Assembly (NCBI GenBank): GCA_022393335.1
Contig: JAJEKB010020998.1
Location: forward strand, 221,779-285,778
DNA from: Macrotrachela quadricornifera
Lineage: Eukaryota > Rotifera > Eurotatoria > Philodinida > Philodinidae
Reading direction: 5' to 3'
Length of the DNA stretch: 64,000 nt
Shown here: one piece after another, positions 48,801 to 61,185 of the stretch
Numbering within the stretch: position 1 is the first letter of the stretch
Layout of the letters: the number at the start of each line of letters is the position of its first letter
Program-made: the position numbers and the translations under genes
Notes under the pieces: model-generated
What the model was told of the DNA's origin: nothing
The model's database searches: none
The model's input: only the letters and a program-made list of their open reading frames with translations

Positions 48801-49970
48801 TTTTTCTAATGCATTGTGATTGTGCGTGGATCTTTTACCCTTCAATGCTGAAAAGAAACGCTTTCGTATATTTTCTTCAAACAATCATCAAGGGTAATCA
48901 AGTGAACATCGTATTACATATAACAGAATGTCATTAGTTTTGGACATAGAATGAAAGTCAACTCATTTTTTGGCTTCAAAAGGAAATAAAAAATGGAAGA
49001 TTTAGTGGGGATGTTGATAGAAACAGCTAGACGTTTACCTGGAGAATTACTTCAAAGATGAGATTTGAAAGAGTCTCAGATAGCTTGAATGATTTTTCGA
49101 AGGAACTTAATTAATGCCTCTTTAGAAATGCATCCGACTGATTATCAGTTCCTGAAAATGGAGGGAAGAATAAAATTTGTGCTGCAGACCATATTGTTAC
49201 GTAAAGTTTCAATACCTTCGATTACGAACTAACCTACCATAAACAAGTTAGATTTTGGTATGCAAATAGGAAAATTGATTATAAATATCAACTGCTAGTC
49301 GTGATTAGTCAACGAACGACCAGACGTTAGTTTGAGTAGATTATAGTAAGCAAAACGAGTATGAGTAAGAGTGTTGGGCAAGTGATCAAGTTATTAAACT
49401 TATGAATTAAAACATTTTTTTTTATTTCAAGAGATATTAGCGATCTGATCACATCCTTTCAGGAGACGGTCAGCGGCAATTGCGTTGCGTTACTTATTTG
49501 GAAAAAGATAGTTTTTCTTGGAATTGTGGCTTGGAGTGATCGTCACCTGGTCATGCTACTGAACTTGATGAACAAACTGAAACATCTGAACCGTATCTAA
49601 TCCTGTTTTCTTAAAGAAACAGTCCTATAGCGATAAATACTGCGCTTAAAAAAAATATGAATGCTTGTCTCTCAGTTTTGTTCAAACAAGTCAGAGTTCA
49701 GGATTAGAACATATGACGTTCTAAACCACTGAATGTGGTCAGATATCTGTATTAGACTTGATCAATCTCAATCGAAGTCAAAGAACTCGAACTTGAGGTT
49801 TTCTTGTCATTTACGTATGAATATATATAGGGATATTTCAATAAAACGATCATCGTTAGAGTGAATGTTTGTTTCATAGGTTTCATGCAATCAAGGAGAT
49901 TGAGATATAAGATAATTCAAATGAAAATTACTTGGAATGATAACCACATTAAATTTTCTTTCAGAAAAGG
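42840..49970. repeat. Decayed repeat desert with dispersed motif families
   Basis: No gene recognised over 7 kb. Recurrent diverged pieces include AAAGTTTGACCAAAGGTAAT followed by TCGAGGAAT and TTAGTTTTT (near 43325, 43430, 43555, 46790, 48510, 48630), GGTCAAAAAAAC (40063, 43147), AACGACTAGACGTTGATTTA (46017, 47870, 48150 and, diverged, 49021 and 49312), and AAAAGGGTCAGCGAATCC (49965; relative at 44653). These look like old copies of long tandem or dispersed repeats. Confidence 0.7.
45110..47940. repeat. Diverged kb-scale direct duplication
   Basis: Segment 45110-46085 aligns in order with about 46930-47940: TAAAGTTTxTC near the start, GAGTTxxTTTTxxGGTTAATAATAAGT, TTGGTTT..CAAATAATT, GATAAAACTTGACT, and the end motif ACGACTAGACGTTGA. 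The period is about 1.83 kb. Identity is modest, so the duplication is old. Confidence 0.6.
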
Positions 49971-50113
49971 GTCAGCGAATCCGTAGGATGAGCGCTACTT
50001 GTCTTTTAACTATGCATAGATCGTGGTCTATCAGATAGAGATTTGTATGTATGTTTAGTCAGACGATATAAATATTGTTTTATCGGATGGTGTAAAACTG
50101 TATTAATTTTATT

Positions 50114-50935
50114 TATTAGAAAGTATTTACACATACATTTTTTCATCTAATATTTGCTTTTAATTTCAAACAAAAAAAAAATAAGATGAAAGAGAGAAAC
50201 ACTACGATTGCTTGTTTCATTCTTATAATGAATTCTTAGAAGAAACAACGAATGTTTTACTATTTTTAATATTACGTTTTTACATTTCAAATTTTGTGAA
50301 TTAAGTTTTGTTTTCAGAAGATGTTCTATGAAAATCTCTATAAGATGATGTGATTATTGGAACTAAAATAACTTTTATCGATTGTAAAATGATGTTATAT
50401 TCATCTGAGAACTGGATGAGCACTTTCAGAAATAGAACTTTTTAGATTTTTTATGAGGTTATCACTTCTCTAAACAGAACGAATTATTCAAAGAATTTAT
50501 TCATAATCTATATGCTATGATAGTGATGTTGAAAATAAGGAAGTCTAGTGTGCTTTAAGGCTGCAATAGTTTAATATATTAGATAGATTATGAATAAATC
50601 TTCGAAAAATTCATTCTGTTTAGAGAAGTGATAACCTTATAAAAAATCTAAAAAATTCTATTTCTGAAAGTGCTCATCCTTTTCTCAAATGAATATAACA
50701 TCATTTTACAATCGATAAAAGATATTTTTGTTCCAATAGTTACATCATCTTATACAAATTTTCATAGAACATCTTCCTAAAAAATAAACTTAATTCATAA
50801 ATTTGAAATGTAAAAATGTAATGTTAAAAATAGTAAAACAATCGTAGTGTTTCTCTCTTTCATCTTATTTTTTTTTGTTTGAAATTAAAAGCAAATATTA
50901 AATGAAAAAATGTATGTGTAAATACTTTCTAATAA
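50114..50935. mobile_element. Long palindromic foldback element (822 bp)
   Basis: Arms of about 360-400 bp start TTATTAGAAAGTATTTACAC on the left and, reverse-complemented, the same on the right. They stay paired (GAGAGAAACACTACGATTG, GCACTTTCAGAAATAGAA) almost to a loop near 50515-50580. Roughly 90% alike. No coding content. Confidence 0.85.
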
Positions 50936-51482
50936 CGAAAAAAAAATAGTGTATAGGATACTTATGCGTAGTTACAATGAAAATTTCTCAATTATGTGTA
51001 AGTGCGACGCAGTCGGTAAAAAAAGAGGCGACATGAGTTACACGCACTTTTTTCATCACTGTGAATGATTAGATTATCATATGTAACTACATGTATGACA
51101 TTATTCTATAAGAAAAAAAATAACATAAAGGCGGAACATTTTCTGTTCTATTCTTCTTTGTATTTATTTTTTACATTATTTTATAAGACTGTTTATTGTA
51201 AGAAAAGTAAATATTATTTTTGAAAGTGATGAAGAAAGTTTTTTTTATTTCTTTGGTAGGCATTTTATTGAACTATTTTTCTCTATACAAATCAACATTT
51301 ATGACCTATATCATTGTAGAATGATATATGTTATTGATTTTATGCTCTGATCTAACAACAAATTGGTAAAGGTAATAAAAAAATCTTAAAATACAAATAC
51401 TACCTAACAAATAAAAGAAAATATTTAAGACATGAATCATGGAAAAAAGTGTAAATAGTCGAATACTCTATCACTGACAAAC
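50936..51482. other. Upstream region of the ART-TPR gene
   Basis: AT-rich. No promoter motif can be called with confidence. Confidence 0.3.
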
Positions 51483-54400
51483 ATGAAGCAAAAACGAAAA
51501 TTATCTCTTGATCAATCTGGAAAAACGAGTGCAAAAAAATCAAATGAATTAATCAATAATAGTTCTATCCCAAGTATAATAGTTGTTTGGTTGGATCCAA
51601 AAAATAGTGCTTTTCTAAACCGTAAAACTAGTTTACATTCTATTGGAAATTATTTAAAAAAATTTCATGATATTCATTTATGTATAAATTATTTATTATC
51701 CGTGAAAAATAATTCAAAAAAATTCTTTCTTATTCTGCCTGGTTCATATAGTAAAACAATTTTACCATATATTCATGATGAAACAAACATTACATTTATT
51801 TATATATTTTGTAAAGATAAAAAAAAATATGAAGAATGGAAACATTTATATTCAAATAAAATACGAGATATTTATGTTAATAAAAAAGAACTTTTAAAGA
51901 AATTAAATGAAGATATAGAATTCTATACAAAACGGATACCAATATCAATACTATCATCAAAACAAATAAAGAAAGAAACATCGAGTTATAATTTAAATGA
52001 AGAAGATATTTTGTTTATGTGGTATCAAATATTAATTGAAATATTAAATCGTATGCCATTAACATTTGTTTCAAGAAAAGATCTTTTGAATGAATGTCGA
52101 CGAGAATATCAAGAAGATAAAATTGAATTACATAAAATCCAAGAATTTGAAAATACATATAATGCTAATAATGTTATTGAATGGTATACACGTAATACAT
52201 TTCTTTATCGCTTATTAAATCGAGCCTTAAGAACACGAGATATTTTAATTATATTTCAATTTCGTTTTGTTCTTGTCGATCTTCATAATCGTTTAAAAGA
52301 TTTACATAGCAAATATATTCAATCATTAGATAAAACTACAAGTTTAACTGTTTATCGAGGACAAGGATTAACTATTGTTGAATTAAATAAATTAAGAGAT
52401 AATATTAATGGTCGAATAGCATTGAATAGTTTTATATCTACAAGTTTATCATCTGATATTGCGTTAGAGTTTGCTGGTAATGGAAGTGGTCGACCATTAA
52501 TTGAATCTGTACTATTTGAAATTGAATGTCCTGTTAAATTATCAACAAAACCATTTGCTAATATACAAGAATATAGTTATTTAAAAACAGAAAATGAAAT
52601 ATTATTTACAATAGGAACTATATTTCGAATTGAATCTGTTGAACAAATGACGGATGATATTTGGCTTGTAAAGTTAATTTTATGTGAAGATGATATTAAT
52701 TCAATAAAAAATGAACTTATTGATGAATTTAAATCTGAAATTGATCAAACAGCAGATGTTTTAACTTTAGCTAGATTTCTATTTCGAATAAATGATTTAG
52801 ATAAAGCAAAAGAATTTTATACATTACTACTTAATGAATTACCATCTGATCATCCTGATGTAATAACAATAAAGAATGATCTTGGAGGAATATATAGAGA
52901 AAAGGGGCGAATATTTACAAGCTTTACAAAGTCATAAACAAGCGCTCCAATTACATCATTCCTTAATGCCATATGATTTTGTTCAACGTGCAGCCATTTA
53001 CAATGATATTGGATATGTTTATACGGAATTAGGTGATTACTCTCAATCATTAAAATACCATCGAAAAACACTTCAAATTCGACGAAAATATCAGCCATAC
53101 TATAAAATTCATGTTGCTACAACTTTTAGTCATTTAGCTCATATTTATAATGAAATGGAAAAGAAAACATTAGCTTTAAAATATTCCAATAAAGCTCTCA
53201 AAATTAAAAGAAAATATTATCCAAAAAATCATCCTGAATTAGCGAATGCATATAACAATATTGGAGAAGTTTACCTTACAATGCAAAATATTGAAATAGC
53301 TCGAACATATCTTGAAAAAGGACTTAACATTAAACTAAAATCTTTACCAAATGATCATCAGTCTTTAGCAATAAGTTATAGTAATCTTGGTCATATATAT
53401 GATTATAATAATGATGATAAAAAGGCTTTAGAATATCATAAAAAATCATTAAATATATTGTTAAAATGTTTGCCATCAAATCATATAGATTTAGCTATAA
53501 TTTACAATAACATTGGTGATTCTTTTAATAATTTAGCTGATTTCACATCCGCTCTAATTAATCATAAAAAAGCGTTAAAAATTCGATGCAATTTATTATC
53601 TACATCTAGAGTACAAGCAGAAACAGTTATATCATATTGTAACATTGGCGTACTATTCGAAGATCAGAAGAAATACAAAATAGCATTGAAATACTTTAGA
53701 AAAGCGCTTACATTAGCATTAACAATAACTAAAAAAAGTAAATTATTAGCAATTATTTATTATGATATAGCAACTGTTTATCATAATAAATCAAATATAA
53801 GACTAGCAATGAAATATTATAATAAAGCTCTAAAATTTCAATTAAAATTTGATAAAAAAAATTCAAGTTTAGATTTAGCAAAAATTTATTATGGTCTTGG
53901 AGAAATTTATGAAGAAGAACATGATTTTACTAATGCACTTATTGAATTAGAACAATCACTTAATATTCGACGACAATATTTAACATGTGATCATCCATTA
54001 ATTGAAGAAACATTAAGTACTTTAGGATTCGTTTATACTGAACAAGGAAATAATGAAAAAGCATTGATTTATTTTAAAGAAGCTCTTGATCTACAATTAA
54101 AATCTGATTCAATCTATTTAACATCAACTTGTATAAGTATTGGTTCGATTTATCATAGCAAGCAAGATGATCAAAATGCACTAGATTATTATCAAAAAGC
54201 ACTTAAATATACCACGGATGATAATCCTGAATTAGGATCACTTTATTATCAAATAGGTTTAATTTATCATGATGATAAAAATGATTTCGATATGGCACTT
54301 CAAAACTATCAAAATGCTTTAAAATTTTCATTATATATTGATTCAATAATTGATGATATATACAACAGATTAGGACAAATCTATCACAAAAAACGTTACT

Positions 54401-54909
54401 ATTCAAAAGCTTTAATTAATTATAAAAAAGCATTAGCTATTTTTACAGAACAAAACAGGGACGCAACAAAAATATATTATCATATAGCATATGTCTATGA
54501 TGACAAAGGTGAATATAAAAAAGCATTAAAATTTTATAAAAAAGCAATAAATGAAAATAGAAAACAAGAATCACCTAATTTAGATTTATCTTCCAAAATT
54601 TATAATAATATGTCTGGTATTCATGCTCGATCTAAGAAATTCAAATTAGCATTAAAATATTATCAAAAGTCATTACAAATAACACTTAATTCGAGCACGG
54701 CCTCATCAGACTATACAGGTATCGCTACTATTTATAATAATATTGGTACTGTTTATAGTTTTTTATCAAATTATCAAATGGCTGTGGAAAATTATCAAAT
54801 GGCACTCAATTTTGCTGTAAAAACATTATTAAATGATGATCCACTTATTTCAAAATATCGAAATGATGTGGCTACTGCTAAAAGACACTTAGAACTTGAC
54901 ATTGATTGA
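51483..54909 (+). CDS. ADP-ribosyltransferase-TPR protein, broken by a frameshift
   Basis: Two overlapping frames (51483-52937, 484 codons; 52876-54909, stop included) clearly belong to one gene. An alpha/beta-looking N-terminal domain (about 32-145, IVVWLDPK...FIYIFC) is of a kind I associate with bdelloid proteins (recollection). The arginine-type ART domain (about 285-400) has YRGQ (Arg292), FISTS (319-321) and ENE (Glu370 and Glu372), the R-S-E / ExE signature of NAD-dependent arginine ADP-ribosyltransferases. About 17 TPRs of 42-residue kinesin-light-chain type follow (YNNIGxVY ... ALxYxxKAL), continuing to the C-terminus. The reading frame shifts by one base in the first TPRs, at a run of four A and four G near 52900-52911. 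This would truncate the product soon after the ART domain. It may be a real mutation, an allelic difference or an assembly error. No intron seen. Confidence 0.88.
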
Positions 54910-55106
54910 AATGAAAAAAATATTCGATGAGCGAGAAAGTGAGTCAGAATGATGATGATCGACGACCTCATCGTGTGTTGAGATATGTTATTTCCTGTAT
55001 CCTGTCTTCTCAAAAAGAAAAACATAGATTCATTGCGCAAAATATTAACTTTAATTTCATTTGATTGATGCTCTTTCTTATGTAAATTTGCTACACCTAT
55101 CAAAAA

Positions 55107-55804
55107 CAAAAGGAACTGGTCAATATATCTCCCCCCTCCCCCCGCGAGATTTCTTTCCTTTCAGTTATTTTTTTATAGAGACTCATGTGAAGATACGAGA
55201 TCATTAAACCAGAATGTGGACATTTTTAGTCTCAGGAAAAAAATCAATATTTTAGGAGAAGGATCATCATCAATGGGTACTTATTCCCTTATTATGTCAA
55301 GACCTATATCTCATTCATAGTTGCATGAATAATAACCAAATTTTTACTATATATACGACTAAAGGTTCTCTGCAAAATAAAATTAAAATCATCTTATTCA
55401 ATGACTATTCTGACGACCACTGCCTATCATAAAAAAATCTCATTTTAACACTTATTTTTCAATGCATGACAGACATTGTTTAATCTATAGCTTCAGAGAG
55501 ACTTGCAGCTAAAAAGTGAAATTTTCACCACAAATGCAACTTTATAAAATCTATCAAATAAAAGAAAAAAAGCAAAAAAATATGTCAATCTTTATTAGTA
55601 GGATTCAAACTTCTGAAGAGACAGAGTTTATGAGGCAAAACATATCAGAAAACAATTAGTTTTTTTGCTAACAGTAAAAAAGTCCACGTTCTACTTTAAA
55701 GATCTTATATCTTTACATGAGTCTCTACAAAAAAATAACTGAAAGGAAAGAAATCTCGCGGGGGGGGGGGGTATAGCCCATGAGAAAAGTGCCAGTTCCT
55801 TTGT
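55107..55804. mobile_element. Foldback element with C/G-tract ends
   Basis: Edges share CAAAAGGAACTGG (left) and its near-complement CCAGTTCCTTTGTC (right). CCCCCCCGCGAGATTTCTTT pairs with AAAGAAATCTCGCGGGGG on the other side, followed by TTATTTTTTTATAGAGACTC and its complement. Arms are about 150 bp or more. No gene. Confidence 0.8.
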
Positions 55805-58094
55805 CAAAAGATGTAAGAAATAGTTCTAACAATATAGGAAAACACATACTTACTTAAGACAGAAAAAAGATAAAGAATAAGAAAATATATTTCAAAAAAG
55901 TAACTGATTATTTAAAGAGATTATGACAAATTACAATAACAAACTATTCTCGAATATTTCTTTTTTAAATAGTATTTGTATCAATTACTTATAATATTAC
56001 AAAAATATTGAATATTAATGAAATTCTCGTTTAACTTAAGACAACGTTTGAATCAATTGTTAATGAATAAAGTATTGAAGATATTGAAAGAAAATTATTG
56101 ATTACATGAAATATTGTGTCATGTATGTACTATTTTATTGGATTTTTATGATTGTTTCATAATAACATTGTGTATTATTGATTTTTATGATGTCAAATAT
56201 TTGAGAAATTAATGTATTGAATGATACTTTAACCGTCATGCCAAATCAAAATTCGCTGTGTGGAATCTCGTCATCAATCAATATTTTTTCCCGTTGTTCT
56301 TTATCTTCTATACATTTCATAATCAAAGTACATATTGCACATGCTTGTATATTGTTTTTCTTTTTCTTTTCTTATAGATCTATCTATCTTTTCCTTGTAT
56401 TTATGTTCTTCGATGTATACTTGTACATATGGAGGCGTATTTATGCGGAGGAGACGCCATGTCTACTCCTTTGGTGATTGAATTATCCTTAGCATATGAA
56501 GAAGAAGGAGCACACTGAAATAAAGGTTGCTGCTCAGGTATAACTAGAGACGTAAGCCGTGCGGCTGAGTCATCATCGCTGTTGGTAACTATCATAAATA
56601 TCGATAATATTCTCCTCAATTCAATACTTTTACGCCATGAAACTTCAATATATCTCTTTTTTATTAATTTTCATGCTAATTCTGTATTGAGTGAAAATTC
56701 TAAGATATTATTTCAATTGTTTATGTCCGTTATATTAAATATATTCATAAATACAAAAAGAGACGAGCATTTTTTGAATTTTGATGAACAAAGATAAAAT
56801 AAAATAACAAGCTTGTGCACGCTACGTTATTTTACTTATTGGCAATAGCGGTTGTGATTTTTTTATTTATTTTTTATTATTGTTCATTCTAGTTTATTGT
56901 AAAACAACAAGAAAAAAGAAACAGTGAAGAGAAGTGAACAAGTACATATATATATATATAATAGAGAAAAGAAATTAGCCAACGTATACGAGAGGAAGGA
57001 AAGCATCCATATGTATAGCGTGAAAAGACTAATGAATATGTCACACAAAGTTATCAGAAAAGTTACCAATACGTAATGTATTAGAGATATCGAAACTTAT
57101 CTACAATTATGTCTCAGGGTAAAATGAAGTTTTCTTACAATATTTGTTTGGAAATAAATAAACGATGAGATACTGAAATAGGTCTGGTCTACATTAGAAT
57201 ATTTGATACTCATTTAAGAAAAATCACTGGTTGAACAGTTAATAAATATCTAGAATACTTTTAAAAAGTGCATTAAATTTGATGCATTAACTGTCAAATG
57301 TAGACACGAATTGATTTAATGTGAATTTAAGACTGCATTATTCTTTTTAGTGTAGGCAAGATCACAGACTAATTTTTTTATTATAGTGTAGTACATTTTA
57401 AACTTTAGGCCACCACCGATCAACCTGTTGGCATACATCTCTGGGTAAAATTCAATTGTTGTCATATTAAATATCATTTTGCTTTGTGAAGAGACAAGAA
57501 AATAAAGAGTGTACTGGAAAAAGAAAAGATCATGCTGTTTGTAATAAACAATAGGTCAGAAAGAGCAGATTTGTTTATTAAAAATGAGATAAATAACAAC
57601 TATTGAGTCATCACATATATATTTTGTCATTCTTATGTTATATTAGTTTTGTAGAGTACATATTCAAGAAAAAAAAATAATTTTCTTCATTCTAATTACA
57701 TTCTCTATCTTGTTGTTCTTCATCTTCTATATATGTTTCATTAACTAATCATACGATAGAGATTCTTAGATCTTTATTTTCTCCTTCCCTTATAGATTCA
57801 GTTATCTTCCATTGTGATCTTTGTTTTCTAACACCCACATATATATGGATATGGATATACAATTCTTTGTCTTCCGAATGACATTATTTCTATTGCATAT
57901 GCTGAAAGTATAAAAGAGAATGAATCGATTGACATATAGACCATTGTTTTAAAAGATAATATATTTAGTCATTAAAAAGAACTGCAACTACTTATTCTAT
58001 TCATATAAAATATTTTCAGAGTTTCAATGATTATACAATACTAATTAAATTATATGATTTGTGTTTTATTTCATACTTATAAAGTTTATTAAAA
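55805..58094. other. Intergenic DNA with a diverged direct repeat
   Basis: Segments about 56290-56540 and 57705-57960 resemble each other in order (TTGTTCTT.ATCTTCTATA, CTTATAGAT, TTGCATATG/TTAGCATATG). The first includes a relatively GC-rich minus-strand open stretch (56401-56619) that could be an exon of an unknown gene, but splice sites are weak and no family is recognised. An (AT)n run lies near 56945. Confidence 0.4.
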
Positions 58095-59808
58095 ATGATA
58101 TATTATTCAAACATCATCATCTTTCTTGTTCATCTACTACTTGTACAATCTGATGATCTCAATTCGAATAGCTTTTATCAAAAATTATTGTCGACAACAA
58201 ATCGGCCAAAATTCTTACTTCTCTCTTCCTTTTCCACGAAAGCTAGACTATCAGTGTTGTATCCAAATCGATTTGTGAATAAGTATTATTTTAAAACTCA
58301 AACAACAATCCAGACCACTGATAGATATACTTCTCATCCATTCAACAGATTTCCTCATTATGATAAAATAACATTTCCTACGTATACTGATGCGGGCCAT
58401 TTTCAATCAAGGTACAAAGACTCTGATGCTTTCATAAAAAGTTATAGATATCGTAAATTCCAGTACAGCTCGAATATAGGTAATCTTTTAGAATTTGACT
58501 TTTAATTAAAACTGCTTCTCAAATTGTGACGAGTGGAATAGTCTATTCTCTTGACTGTAGTCAGGGTCTCATTCTCGAAATTGACGGTGTGTTTGTCCGT
58601 ATCTGGGATTAGTCAATTTTTTCTACCAATCAGAATGCATCTTTGCTAGGACTCACGAATACTCACGTGACATACTACGGGTAGGTCGTTAAGCACTTTA
58701 TATTTGGGTTACCTTTTGATCCTGAACTATTATATATTGAGGGTACCCATAGATCATCAACTACTATGTATCGATGGTACTCGCTATTATTGAGAACTAT
58801 GCCGTTAGCTTTAGCCGTAATCTTACTCTCTAAAAGGAATTTACTTGTCGGCAGGGTATCAGTCCGAAGCTACAATCAAGGGGCCTAGTGGATCGCCTCG
58901 ATCCACGCTACTTGTCGCTTAGTATGATCAACAAATTTTCGAAATATATTTCAAATTCACCAGATTTTGCGAGAACTTTTCATAAAGTTTGACTTTTCTA
59001 ACGTATATTTTTCTTGAACTTTTATGACCTTATCGAAATCAATGTTTCGCATAATGTTCTCTTCTAATTAAAATGAAACACGTCAATATCTACTTTCAAA
59101 AAGTGAACGTATAGAGTGGAAACACGAAAGAGGAATTTCATATGACGTTTTTTTAATATTTTATTTTAGTGATGCATAATAGTCGTATTAAAAGGTCATT
59201 GCCATATAGGCACAGTCGTAGTAAGTGAAACAATTGATCGGTTTGGTGCATTTTTTCATTTCCGTTCATTCTGTATTTCTTTTTTAGGGTCGAGGTGTCA
59301 GCTTACTGGTAATTGTTATAATACGCCAGATTTTATTTTCATGCCATCTTTCTATTTCCCATTTATATTATGCATCATTGTTTTCTGTGCATTTATATAC
59401 TGTATAATTTACAGTATTTGTGAATCTAATGAGTTTATAATCAATAACAATCCAATTGTATCACAGGAACGAACATTAACTCAACATCCTTTCTCAATAA
59501 GATATTTACCAATAACAGTGCCAATTGTAGGGAATTCGAATTTACAACATTCAGAAGCACAAAATTTGATCAGAGTCGTACCATCAAGAATTGCAATGGA
59601 AGAGTCCCCACTAGAAAACAATAATGCTAGTATGAGACGATCAATAACATCTTCAACTGAACAGCAAATTTCAAGTTCACCACCAGCATACAATGACGTT
59701 ATCCAACAAAGTTTAATAACAACTGCAACAGGTCAACAGTCTGAATTACTACCAACTTATGATGATTTCGTGCGAGGAAACAAATTAAGAGTCGATATTG
59801 GTTTATAA
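58095..59808 (+). CDS. Proposed two-exon single-pass membrane protein with PY motifs
   Basis: Exons 58095-58479 and 59288-59808 join in frame (phase 1) through an 808-nt GT...AG intron: donor ATAG|GTAATC, acceptor TTTTTTAG. The product would be 301 aa. The N-terminus is a typical signal peptide (residues 1-19, IIIFLVHLLLVQS), followed by a Tyr/Ser/Thr-rich extracellular part and a short Cys pair (CQLTGNC, 132-138). A transmembrane helix (about 150-173) and a cytoplasmic tail follow, with PPAY (260-263) and LPTY (283-286). PPxY motifs bind WW domains, for example in Nedd4-type ubiquitin ligases. The layout recalls Shisa-like adaptors, but no family is recognised. The intron contains repeat fragments (about 58535-58800), suggesting a later insertion. 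If the splice is wrong, these are two separate small genes. Confidence 0.55.
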
Positions 59809-61070
59809 ATTTTGTTTTTATTAGATTATTTACTCAATCGTGATCATAAATAAATCATCGATGCGAAAGAGATATCCGCTAGAATTCATTTGGTTTTTCG
59901 CTTTTATAGTAAACTTATTTTGACAATTAATAGTGACAATATCTTTGGAAAAACTGAGTCTATCGAATAACTGATACAATTAGTTTAGGAGTTTGCAAGA
60001 ATGAACTGCGAAATGAAAGATATATATTGAAAATTCATTATGGGCGATCTAATATTCATAGATACAAAGAAGGTGAGAACATTTTTCAAGAAAGGGAATA
60101 TTTCATAAATTCTTGGCGTATATTAAGACCACACACAGTTACATTAACATTTTCGTGGAAGAAATAACTATGAATATGCCATAAATAATAATATTTTATG
60201 ACGTAGTATTATAAATAAGTGGAAATTCTGGTATCTATCTATATCGGCTGTTGTATTAGTTACCTTTCTGATGCAATACAAACCTCGAGAATTAGTGAAA
60301 AATATGAATTTTATATCATACAAAATGAACGAGCAATTTTTGAAAAATAAACACATTTTTTGCATTGATCATCTAGAGGATATTATTGGTGATTACAATA
60401 TAGCAATGTTTTACTTACTGATGAAGGAGCAGTTGAGATGACGTTTGCAAAATTATATTACCAAATGAAAACAAATGATGTTTCAAAGTAACGTAAATAT
60501 CTAATCCAACCGTTGAATTATCATCCTGAGAAATGGTTCTAGCGGTGTCGACAATATATACTGCAATAATATTCTAATTAAGTTCTTGACAACATACACA
60601 TGTTTTTTTTCCCATTATATTGTGTATCTTTGGATGACTTTCGAACATTTTGGAATCTTATAATTGTCTATGTTGTTATAGTAGAGATAGGTGTTATTGC
60701 TTCGATTCTTCTAGGCGTATTATTCATTTCAATTTTATTTCTCACTTGTGAATTTTGTGTGTATCTTTCTCTTCTTTTATTAGCAATTTATTTTACTATC
60801 GCGTTGATATTCAACAATCATTTATAGGCTTAAGATTAAACTACAACAAAGTTTTCTAGCAAATTGATTGAAACAATTACAAGTACGACCCATGTGGGAG
60901 AAAACTGAATATTTCTATTTGACAAGAGTTTACCGTGAGTCAGAGCAAAGTTATTTTATTTTCATCTCCAATTATACTTTTGGCTTTTATTTTAATAAAA
61001 AAAAAACAAATTGTTGGAAAGTATTACACAATCCGTATGCTATCTATTCGAGGAATTTTTTCTTCTATTA
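59809..61070. other. AT-rich intergenic DNA
   Basis: No gene assigned. A hydrophobic 75-codon frame at 60600-60827 is probably composition-driven. Confidence 0.35.
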
Positions 61071-61185
61071 TCAATCACCTTTCCAACCAGTTTTTCCTAA
61101 CCATTGTTCAAATGTATTTAAATTAGTTAATTTTTGTCCATTTGTCCAATCTTTATCTTTTCCATAATAACCATATTCTTCAAAC
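61071..61185 (-). pseudogene. NmrA-like gene, 3' end downstream of the transposon
   Basis: Minus-strand reading from the insertion edge gives FEEYGYYGKDKDW..., then LNTFEQWLGKTGWKGD and a stop (TGA, 61071-61073). This matches the C-terminal end of NmrA-like/HSCARG-type NAD(P)-binding proteins. It continues the reading of 63697-64000 across the MULE insertion. The short plus-strand frames here are only its complement. Confidence 0.8.

Noticed and set aside
60600..60827. 75-codon hydrophobic frame as a small membrane protein
   Set aside because: AT-rich, T-driven hydrophobicity with no conserved motif, splice signal or neighbour support.
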